A stretch of 64,000 nucleotides of DNA from Paenibacillus dakarensis (GTDB lineage: Bacteria; Bacillota; Bacilli; Paenibacillales; Paenibacillaceae). Shown in pieces: positions 1 to 7,489 of this stretch (position 1 is its first letter; the number at the start of each line of letters is the position of its first letter). Position numbers and translations under genes: made by a program. The stretch is taken from NCBI RefSeq assembly GCF_001373415.1, contig NZ_CDSE01000018.1, positions 1-64,000 of the forward strand. The letters run 5' to 3'. The notes beneath the pieces are model-generated. The model was not told the DNA's origin. It made no database searches and was given only the letters and a program-made list of their open reading frames with translations.

Positions 1-1
1 C

Positions 2-1525
2 CGGGCCATGAATATCGCAATCCAGGATATGAAAACCGCCGGCAAACTTGTCAGTGAATCACAAAAGGCGCTTCCTAATCTGGAACAATTGGCAACCCAG
101 GGGCAAGAGGCTGCAAAAGCGATCGCAGAATTTGCTGCGAAAGCGTCCGAAGCATCTGTGTCTCTTGAACCGCGCCTAAAACAAAATCTGGCTGCATTGA
201 ATGAAACGGCGATCTCTGTTCTGCAAACCATCGAATGGATGCAGCAGACGGGCGTTTCATCTGAAGAAGTCCATACACGATTACAGGATGCTGGACAACT
301 TGCCGGAACATCTGCAAAGATTGCGAAGCAGCTGTCCGGATTATTTAATAAGCTGGACACCGCGTTTCCTGGAACAGCAGCGCAAAGTGCAGCCGCAACC
401 TTGAGCAGTATAAGTGATAAATGGACTGCCCTCCAAACGGGTATTGCGGCGGCTGATAAGGCTATTAGCGACAATTCTGATGCGGCGGCGAATCAGCTGA
501 ATGCCTTGAAACAACTAGCAGATGATGCCGCCAAATTATCCGGTGGATTGCTGAGCAATTACGATACTCAGATCGGACCACAAATTTCTGCAGGCTTACA
601 AGATACGGAAAGTGCGGCCCATTCCATCGAGGGAGAGCTAAAACGGGCATTAAAAGCAGTTCCTGAGGTTAAGCAGCTCCTCCAGCATGCTGAATCCGGG
701 CTTGCTGCAGGCAGCAAAGAAGCCGTTTCTGTTCAGAATCGGCTCCCGGAGGCTGAGCAGCATATTATAAATTTAGCCAGCCGGTTTCGCAGGCTGGATC
801 AAGGAGGAGAATTACAAGAAATTATTGATCTGCTAAGGAACAATTTCGAGCTTGAGAGCCAGTTTTTCGCAGAACCGGTATTGCTGAAAGAAAACCGGTT
901 ATTCCCGATTCCGAATTACGGATCAGGTATGTCACCTTTCTTTACGACATTGTCCCTATGGGTAGGCGCTCTGCTCCTTGTGTCTCTGCTGAGTGTGGAA
1001 GTACCTCATGAAACCACCTATAGGAGCATAGAGATATATTTTGGCCGATTCCTTACCTTCCTGTCTGTAGCGATCCTTCAAGCACTGTTCGTCACGCTCG
1101 GCGATTTGTTTATTTTGAGAACCTATGTTGTGAATCCCCTGTGGTTTGTACTATTTGCTATCATGATCAGTATGGTATTCATGCTGATTGTATATACTCT
1201 CGTATCCGTCTTCGGCAACGTGGGAAAAGCAATGGCAATTGTCCTGCTGGTGATCCAGCTTGCAGGGGCTGGGGGGACGTTTCCGATCCAGATGACTCCG
1301 GTTTTCTTTCAAGTGCTTCACCCTTATCTTCCATTTACTTATGCCATCAGCATGATGCGAGAAGCTGTTGGAGGCATTTTATGGGATGTGGTGTACCGGG
1401 ATCTGCTGATGTTACTGATCTTTGCGTCGGCGGCGGTTGCTGTCGGTATCGGACTTAAAGGTCCTCTTAACCGTGCAGGAGCTGGTCTGGTCCGCAAAGC
1501 TAAGGAATCCAAGCTGATTCACTGA
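2..1525 (+). CDS. YhgE/Pip-like membrane protein, C-terminal part (5' end outside window)
   Basis: The frame is open to the left edge, so this is the 3' part of a larger gene; full-length YhgE/Pip proteins are considerably longer. Roughly the first 280 visible residues are Ala/Gln/Leu-rich heptad-like helix, fitting the long extracellular coiled coil of the family. About five hydrophobic segments follow, beginning near residue 310, with the Gly-rich GAGGTFPIQMTP stretch and the PYLPFTYAISMMREA motif typical of the ABC-2-like C-terminal membrane domain. The family is linked to phage infection in lactococci and to type VII secretion-like export in other Firmicutes; the role here is unknown. The ATG at base 8 is simply the first Met and should not be taken as the start. 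Confidence 0.85.
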   Translation, partial: RAMNIAIQDMKTAGKLVSESQKALPNLEQLATQGQEAAKAIAEFAAKASEASVSLEPRLKQNLAALNETAISVLQTIEWMQQTGVSSEEVHTRLQDAGQLAGTSAKIAKQLSGLFNKLDTAFPGTAAQSAAATLSSISDKWTALQTGIAAADKAISDNSDAAANQLNALKQLADDAAKLSGGLLSNYDTQIGPQISAGLQDTESAAHSIEGELKRALKAVPEVKQLLQHAESGLAAGSKEAVSVQNRLPEAEQHIINLASRFRRLDQGGELQEIIDLLRNNFELESQFFAEPVLLKENRLFPIPNYGSGMSPFFTTLSLWVGALLLVSLLSVEVPHETTYRSIEIYFGRFLTFLSVAILQALFVTLGDLFILRTYVVNPLWFVLFAIMISMVFMLIVYTLVSVFGNVGKAMAIVLLVIQLAGAGGTFPIQMTPVFFQVLHPYLPFTYAISMMREAVGGILWDVVYRDLLMLLIFASAAVAVGIGLKGPLNRAGAGLVRKAKESKLIH

Positions 1526-1573
1526 ATTCGTTGTGCAGACATGGTTTCGATGGCATATCCCTGGCATAACAAA

Positions 1574-1610
1574 GCAGGCCGCGCTGGGAACATTCCCATT
1601 CACGGCCTGC
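1574..1610 (+). terminator. Hairpin terminator after the YhgE-like gene
   Basis: GCAGGCCG pairs with CGGCCTGC across a 21-base loop, followed on the plus strand by T-rich sequence (TTCATGTGATTTTTG). It separates two convergent genes and may work in both directions, though the T tract is interrupted. Confidence 0.6.
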
Positions 1611-1654
1611 TTCATGTGATTTTTGATTTTTACGGATAACGGTTAAAGCTAAAA

Positions 1655-2551
1655 TCACTCTTCATCTGCTCTGGCAGTAATTTTATTGTGCCACTCTTGA
1701 TAGTGATGGACCGCAAGCCCGGCGAATGACTTGTGCTTCGATCCTAATTTAGCTGCTCGATTCGCCTCGCTCTTCATGGTTTTCTCACTTTTGTCATAGA
1801 AGGTTAAATGTTCCCCTTCCACCGTATCGGTCAGCTCCATACCGATCCAGACAAACTTCCCAAGCTCGTCTGCCTGTGCCAATTCTTCCTTGGATAACTC
1901 GTACATTTTCTCACCGTCATCCCGGTAAGACATAACGGCAACCGCATCCGTCTGCTCCAGCATCCAACGGCTGAAGTTGTCTGACCCTTGAGGTCCCGGA
2001 ACAGAATCCAGCCAGAAAGGAACCGCTGCACTCACTAGAAGTCCTTGGCGTCTTGCCTCCTGTACCCAGACCTCCATATTGCTGCCCCATTCCTCTATAA
2101 CCTTCTCCTGTTCACTTTCCCAGCGTTTTAGAATATAGGGCTCAACATCCAGTTGAATTCCTTGAAATCGTTCCTCTGGAGCCGAAGTCTTATTATATTC
2201 ATCAAGCCAGTCCAGCAGTTGCAATCCTTCTTTATTTTGATCCGTATAAGCCCAGTCGGGTTCGCCGCCCAAGGCATGAACATCAATATTCGCCAAACGG
2301 GCAGAACGGATAAACAATCGATAGTCTTCAGCCGGAACGGCCTCCTGAATTTGCAGGAAAATGGTTGTGACCCCTTCTTCCCTGCCGAATTCCAGAATTT
2401 CGTCAATCTCGCTCCTAATGATTGAAGTATCCCACAGCCATGTCGCTTTATCCTGTTTCACAGGTGCAGATGGAAGAATAACAATAATCAGCAAAAGACT
2501 TATCAGTCCAGTAATGATATAAAATCTGACTTTTGCCGATATTTTCTTCAT
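1655..2551 (-). CDS. Membrane-anchored TIM-barrel (glycosidase-like) protein
   Basis: 298 residues. A single hydrophobic segment near residues 9-27 anchors the protein with the bulk outside. The rest alternates strands and helices as in a TIM barrel: TIFLQIQE, QGIQLDVEPYI, LLVSAAVPFW, DAVAVMSYRD and VWIGMELTD look like successive strand ends. The LDVEPY motif resembles the acidic catalytic site of chitinase/endoglycosaminidase-like barrels. It is the last gene of the six-gene polysaccharide operon, 19 bases after the sugar dehydrogenase, so a role in trimming or releasing the polymer is plausible. No precise family was recognised, and activity is inferred only from fold and context. Confidence 0.6.
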   Translation of the reverse strand: MKKISAKVRFYIITGLISLLLIIVILPSAPVKQDKATWLWDTSIIRSEIDEILEFGREEGVTTIFLQIQEAVPAEDYRLFIRSARLANIDVHALGGEPDWAYTDQNKEGLQLLDWLDEYNKTSAPEERFQGIQLDVEPYILKRWESEQEKVIEEWGSNMEVWVQEARRQGLLVSAAVPFWLDSVPGPQGSDNFSRWMLEQTDAVAVMSYRDDGEKMYELSKEELAQADELGKFVWIGMELTDTVEGEHLTFYDKSEKTMKSEANRAAKLGSKHKSFAGLAVHHYQEWHNKITARADEE

Positions 2552-2570
2552 TCTTCTCCTCCATTTCCGC

Positions 2571-3935
2571 TTATACCAGTACTGCTTCTCCCGGTTCCGT
2601 CACATGCTGAACCGAGTGTCCAATTTTATATATATGCGGCTGAGCATAGGAGTTAAATGCATTTCTTGTATCCAGAATCGGCACGCCCAAAGAAGCGATC
2701 ATGCTGTAATCCAGACTGCTGTGATTCGTAATAAGCACCATGCAGTCGTATTTGTTTCTGAACTGGTTAAGATCATATTCTACACTGTTGACGGTTGCTC
2801 CATTTTTATCAAGGAAGCTGTGAGCATGTGGGTCGTAGTATTCTACATTCGCTCCATTCTCTTTGAACTGCTCATATACTTCGAGCCCCGGTGATTCGCG
2901 CAAATCACTAATATCTGGTTTGTAAGCCATACCAAGGAGCAGGATATTCGAACGCTTAATCGATTTGGCATATTCATTAAGTATCGTAGCTGTCTTGCTT
3001 ATTACATAGTAAGGCATATTGTCATTGGTCGACTGTGCCAGCTCGATAAATTTACTGTAGAAGCGGAAGCCTTTTGCCTTCCAGGACAGGTACATCGGAT
3101 CAAGCGGAATGCAATGTCCACCGATACCGGGACCCGGATAGAAAGGCATATAGCCGAACGGCTTCGTAGCCGCCGCATCAATGACTTCCCATACATCAAT
3201 TCCCATCCGGTCGCACATCATGGCCATTTCATTGACAAAGGCGATATTAACGCTTCGGAATGTGTTCTCAAGCAGCTTGGACATCTCCGCTACCTTTGGA
3301 GAACTAACTGGAACAACGGAATCCACATATTTTTTATACAAGGCAACACCCAATTTAAGGCAATCCTCGGTTGTACCTCCAATGACTTTGGGTGTATTCC
3401 GCGTATTAAATCGACTGTTTGAAGGATCGACACGCTCTGGAGAAAAGCATAGGAAGAAATCTTTGCCGGCTTCGTATCCAAGCGCTTCGATCTCGGACTG
3501 AATCAACTCTTCAGTTGTACCAGGATAGGTTGTACTCTCCAGCGTAATGAGCAGGCCCGGCTTCATGAAATGCTTAATCTCATCAACGACCTTTGTGATA
3601 TAGGACGTATCCGGGTCTTGATTCTCACTCAAGGGAGTCGGAACACAGATGCTGATTGCATCAATTACGGCAATCATGCTGTAATCCGTCGTTGGCTTGA
3701 ATCGGCCAGTTTGCACGCAGGCAGCCAGGTCTTCTGACGAAATATCGGAAATATATGAATCTCCGCGGTATATCCGATCGATTTTTTCCGGATCCAAATC
3801 GATGCCTACGACCGTAAATCCTTGCTTAACCATCTCCACAGCAAGAGGTAGACCTACATATCCTAGCCCCACAACCCCGAGCACTGCTTTCTTCGTTTCA
3901 ATTGCATTAAATAAAGTTTCGAATTTTTCATTCAT
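2571..3935 (-). CDS. Nucleotide-sugar dehydrogenase (UDP-HexNAc 6-dehydrogenase class)
   Basis: 454 residues, normal family length. The N-terminal Rossmann motif GLGYVGLP is at residues 23-30, with D46 at the end of strand 2. Family markers SPERVDP (about 165-171) and EMSKLLENTFR (Lys220) are present, and catalytic Cys275 sits in GGHCIPLDP. GGHCIP is typical of the WbpA/WecC class that oxidises UDP-N-acetylhexosamines, whereas UDP-glucose dehydrogenases usually carry GGSC. The enzyme would make a UDP-N-acetyl uronic acid for the GT2 synthase encoded upstream. Substrate choice between GlcNAc and ManNAc cannot be read from sequence. Confidence 0.9.
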   Translation of the reverse strand: MNEKFETLFNAIETKKAVLGVVGLGYVGLPLAVEMVKQGFTVVGIDLDPEKIDRIYRGDSYISDISSEDLAACVQTGRFKPTTDYSMIAVIDAISICVPTPLSENQDPDTSYITKVVDEIKHFMKPGLLITLESTTYPGTTEELIQSEIEALGYEAGKDFFLCFSPERVDPSNSRFNTRNTPKVIGGTTEDCLKLGVALYKKYVDSVVPVSSPKVAEMSKLLENTFRSVNIAFVNEMAMMCDRMGIDVWEVIDAAATKPFGYMPFYPGPGIGGHCIPLDPMYLSWKAKGFRFYSKFIELAQSTNDNMPYYVISKTATILNEYAKSIKRSNILLLGMAYKPDISDLRESPGLEVYEQFKENGANVEYYDPHAHSFLDKNGATVNSVEYDLNQFRNKYDCMVLITNHSSLDYSMIASLGVPILDTRNAFNSYAQPHIYKIGHSVQHVTEPGEAVLV

Positions 3936-4000
3936 AAATATCTACCTCCAACGGTGTATTGTCTATAGAAGCGTGTTAGCGTACGCGGTAAAACAATTAT

Positions 4001-4795
4001 TTAATGAAGACAACGACGTATGCGGGCATCCAGCTCGACCGGAGAGAATGGCTTTGTAACATAATCATCCACTCCGTTCTGGAAGCACTGGCTGATCGTC
4101 TGCTCCACACGTTTCTCGGTTAATACGACAATCTTAGGGTTGACATCAAGCTGTTGAATATGATGAATAAACGGAAGACCATCAATACCGTATAAATTCA
4201 GCTCTGTCAGGACCAAATCAGGCTCCCATTTCGGAATCAATTCCAGTGCTTCCAATCCGTCCACCGCTTCAAGGGTTTCATACCCTTGCATGGCCAGGCG
4301 AATCTGTAAGAACTCACGAATTGTAGTGTCATGATCGACTATGAGGATGCGGCTCGTATCCGCCCCCGCTTCGTCTTCACTAAAGATCTGAATATCCTGC
4401 GTGGTGCTTAAACGAGCCGATTCTGCCATCTTCCTAATCGCCTGGGGAGATGAGGCATGAGGGCCCGCCGAAAGTGTAATTCTCGGATCCGAATTCTCGT
4501 TCATTTCAAGCAGAAGCTGCTTGAGCAGCAGCGCCTGGTAATGAGCTGCATCAAGCGTGAGACCTGGAAGAATAACTGCAAGTGTCTTGGTGACAGGGTC
4601 CTTCCGGACCTCACCATGAACACCGGACATTGGATTAAAGAATCCCTTTACCATATCCTCGAGACCCGGGGACTCTCCGGCGCAGTATAGAAACAGGAGT
4701 GAACACGTCCCTCTCGGTTCTTTACGTACTTCCTGTTCCAATAAATGATACAGCTCCGTGCCGGGCTCTCTTTGCAATATTGCGGTTTGAGACAT
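4001..4795 (-). CDS. Degenerate GGDEF-like domain plus pseudo-receiver domain protein
   Basis: 264 residues from the ATG with AAGGTGG eight bases upstream; a GTG four codons earlier overlaps that site. The C-terminal 115 residues form a CheY-like receiver: VDHD acidic pair (D154, D156), conserved T226 in VVLTEK and K248 in VTKPF. The phosphoacceptor position is Glu198 (DLVLTELNL), where Asp is expected. The N-terminal half resembles the end of a diguanylate cyclase domain (strand AVILPG, then ITLSAGP and a helix), but the GGDEF signature is missing. The order, GGDEF-like then receiver, is also the reverse of the usual one. Placed next to the synthase, it is probably a non-catalytic signalling subunit; ligand and output are unknown. 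Confidence 0.75.
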   Translation of the reverse strand: MSQTAILQREPGTELYHLLEQEVRKEPRGTCSLLFLYCAGESPGLEDMVKGFFNPMSGVHGEVRKDPVTKTLAVILPGLTLDAAHYQALLLKQLLLEMNENSDPRITLSAGPHASSPQAIRKMAESARLSTTQDIQIFSEDEAGADTSRILIVDHDTTIREFLQIRLAMQGYETLEAVDGLEALELIPKWEPDLVLTELNLYGIDGLPFIHHIQQLDVNPKIVVLTEKRVEQTISQCFQNGVDDYVTKPFSPVELDARIRRCLH

Positions 4796-4854
4796 GATCA
4801 ATTCCACCTTTCTTCCATTTAATAATGTTTAAAAAAATCAGACGGACCTGGTTG

Positions 4855-6243
4855 TCAGGCAGCCTCGTTCTTGTCTTTCCAGCTCTGTCTAGTCATCGTT
4901 CCCCATGTGTTGTTGTTTCGCATGTATTGAATATGACCCTGTACTCTCCACAACACACCCAATTGGTGATATCCTACAAATTTGAGTGCTGAGAAGAAGA
5001 GCATTTTGACCAGATCGGACAACTTGCTGTATCTCTTGAAGGCAATCTCCTCCAATAGAAGCGCACCCACACTGAGCAAATATCCACTCAGAAAGTTCAC
5101 AAGTCCGAATACAATCAAAATTTTCCAACTTGTCATATCCAGCAAAACATATCCTAACAGAGCCAGCAGGCCCGTGATTCTAAAGTAAGGGTTAAGTGCT
5201 TCAAAAATAACGTTATACGGCATCGTTAAGAGTCCCATGATCTTGTACTTGGGATTGAATACCATGTCGCGATTTTCAATCATATTTTTGAGGTTTCCAC
5301 GTCCCCAGCGCTTTCGCTGATTGGACAATATATGATAGCTGTCCGGTGCTTGAGTCCAGCAGACGGCTTCCGGGCAAAAGGCAATGCGATAAGGAAGCTT
5401 ATTCTCAAGCATATAACGGTGCAGCTTGATGATGATATTCATATCTTCACCGGGATAGCCGCCCCGGTAGCCTTCAACAGCAATCACATGGTCTTTTCTG
5501 AATAATCCAAACGCACCCGAAACGATAATGAGTCCATTAATCCGGCTCCATCCAATCCGTCCGCCCAGAAAAGCCTTTAAATACTCAATAGATTGGAACA
5601 TTGGCCAGATCTGGCGCGGCAATGATACCTTCTTCACGGCACCGTTCTCAATAACACACCCGTTAGCAATACGCACATCTCCGCCAATGGCGACAGTTTC
5701 TTCTGGATTCTCCATATACATGCGTGCCATACGGATCAGAGCATCTTTCTCCAGCAATGAATCCGCATCAATGGAAGAGATAAGCGGATAGCGGGACAAA
5801 TTGATACCAGCGTTTAATGAATCCGCCTTACCGCCATTCTCCTTATCGATAATGAACAAATGAGGAAACTGCTCATTGTGATAAACACCACGAACTTTTT
5901 TCGTATTAAGCTTCCCTCTAAACTCGGGATTTGGCACACGTTTAAGGTCATATTCATCGATCAAGACCTTCAATGTCTCATCTGAGGAGCCGTCATTGAT
6001 GACGATTACCTCATACGTCGGATAGTTTAGAGTCATGAGACATCTAACATTTTCAATGATGGTCAGCTCCTCATTATAAGAAGGAACAAGGAGCGAGACC
6101 GATGGAACCAGTTCGGAGCCTGACAACGTGTTATATTTGGAATACGTTGCCCTTCTGAAAATATCTCCGATATTTCTGAAAGAAAACAATGATATTGCAA
6201 AATAGAGCACATTGACGAACATTACATAATAAATCGCTATCAT
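4855..6243 (-). CDS. Processive family 2 glycosyltransferase (polysaccharide synthase)
   Basis: 462 residues. A short N-terminal membrane segment precedes a GT-A domain with LLVPSYNEE (51-59), INDGSSDET (82-90), GGKAD (137-141), the D159-A-D161 metal site, the G265-E-D acceptor-site motif and QRKRW (309-313). Together these are the signature of processive synthases of the cellulose/hyaluronan/poly-GlcNAc type. C-terminal hydrophobic segments (about 355-420) would form the export channel. A UDP-sugar dehydrogenase in the same operon fits a uronic-acid-containing polymer. Similar cyclic-di-GMP-controlled synthases occur in Bacillus (YdaM), but I cannot assign orthology. Gaps to neighbours are 22 and about 60 bases. 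Confidence 0.9.
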   Translation of the reverse strand: MIAIYYVMFVNVLYFAISLFSFRNIGDIFRRATYSKYNTLSGSELVPSVSLLVPSYNEELTIIENVRCLMTLNYPTYEVIVINDGSSDETLKVLIDEYDLKRVPNPEFRGKLNTKKVRGVYHNEQFPHLFIIDKENGGKADSLNAGINLSRYPLISSIDADSLLEKDALIRMARMYMENPEETVAIGGDVRIANGCVIENGAVKKVSLPRQIWPMFQSIEYLKAFLGGRIGWSRINGLIIVSGAFGLFRKDHVIAVEGYRGGYPGEDMNIIIKLHRYMLENKLPYRIAFCPEAVCWTQAPDSYHILSNQRKRWGRGNLKNMIENRDMVFNPKYKIMGLLTMPYNVIFEALNPYFRITGLLALLGYVLLDMTSWKILIVFGLVNFLSGYLLSVGALLLEEIAFKRYSKLSDLVKMLFFSALKFVGYHQLGVLWRVQGHIQYMRNNNTWGTMTRQSWKDKNEAA

Positions 6244-6265
6244 CCCATAGGTGAGCAGGATATCT

Positions 6266-7459
6266 CTAAGCAGTGTAATCCCCTCCTACTCGTGCTATTT
6301 GTACGTTCCGTTTTTTCGGCTGAACTCCGAAATAACTTTCGTACAGCAGTTTTTTCTTGTTAAATGCAATCATTTGATCTACGGCATCATGGTTATTATC
6401 CTTACCCATAATAGCTTCTATTCGGTGGAGTGCCGTTTCCCTTGCGCCTCCGGTTCCATTTAGTGCTGCTTGACACAGAACCTCAAAGCCCTGCTCGCCC
6501 AGCAAGGATAAGCTTTCTGCACTAATATTGCGAACATGCCAATTCTCATCCTGAAGTGCAGCCTCCAGCAGCGGTATACTGCCTGCCGCATGCAGTTGAC
6601 CGAGCGCCTTGGCTGCAGCCGCCCGCACTTCCCACTCCGCATCATTCATCAATTGCTTAATTGTCTCATCCTTCAATACCGGATTCGAACTAAGGTATAG
6701 CTTGACCGCTTCTGCCCGGACGTCTTTCTCTTCGGAGCCGACAAGACGGTCGAGTGCCGGAACAACCGCAGGTACGGCTTGCCCCCACATTGCAACCAGT
6801 GCTACTTTTACCAAATCCGGATTGGGATCATCCAGAAGCTTGCGCACCAGACTTGCCGAATCCAGCCTGGTTTCCAGCAGAATATTCGCAGCCATATGGT
6901 GAATAGGTTTCTTATAGGACAGAAGCTTTGATAGCATGGCACGAATCTGATCCGGCCGAGCTGCACTTTTCGAAATTGCACGGGCAATAATGATCGTCTG
7001 CGGCCCATACTTCGTCCGGTCAAGCAAGGTTTCCAAAGCCGGTACCGCTTCTTCTGCACGCATGCCTCCAAGTCGATAAGCCGCTTCTATTCGGCGGCCA
7101 TAACGCATGCTGGAGAGTGCACGAATCTCGTCCTCTACAAAACCTGCTTCTTTACACAATTCAATCAGTTTCTTCCGCGCATCTCCTTTAAACTGCTCAA
7201 TCCATTCTATAAATTTATCTTGGATAACCCGGCGCTCCAGCGGCTTGAGTTCTCCTGGTGGAAGCGCCAGCTTTACATCATCATGCAGATGAGCCTGAAC
7301 GTATAAGAAATAATCCCGATGTTTCTCTGAATATTGTTCCATATGCTTCTGCTCAGCATTATATTTAATTTTCATTTGGAACAAGAGGATGATGCCGACT
7401 GCGATAAGGCCCAGACAAACATAGATGAATATATAAGCCAAGGCTAAGTTTGAAAACAT
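6266..7459 (-). CDS. Membrane-anchored HEAT-repeat protein
   Basis: 397 residues. One transmembrane helix lies near residues 5-28. From about residue 100 to 345 there are successive helical pairs with the HEAT pattern, for example AVPALETLLD, VVPALDRLVG, DVRAEAVKLYL, EVRAAAAKALG and SIPLLEAALQDENWHVRN. HEAT solenoids are protein-binding scaffolds, so this is probably a cytoplasmic scaffold that gathers or controls the synthase. It sits directly before the GT2 gene with a 22-base gap. No catalytic motif was seen. The start ATG has an AAGGAGGA ribosome site a few bases upstream. Confidence 0.8.
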   Translation of the reverse strand: MFSNLALAYIFIYVCLGLIAVGIILLFQMKIKYNAEQKHMEQYSEKHRDYFLYVQAHLHDDVKLALPPGELKPLERRVIQDKFIEWIEQFKGDARKKLIELCKEAGFVEDEIRALSSMRYGRRIEAAYRLGGMRAEEAVPALETLLDRTKYGPQTIIIARAISKSAARPDQIRAMLSKLLSYKKPIHHMAANILLETRLDSASLVRKLLDDPNPDLVKVALVAMWGQAVPAVVPALDRLVGSEEKDVRAEAVKLYLSSNPVLKDETIKQLMNDAEWEVRAAAAKALGQLHAAGSIPLLEAALQDENWHVRNISAESLSLLGEQGFEVLCQAALNGTGGARETALHRIEAIMGKDNNHDAVDQMIAFNKKKLLYESYFGVQPKKRNVQIARVGGDYTA

Positions 7460-7489
7460 ATCCGATAGTTCCTCCTTTATGGTAAAGCT

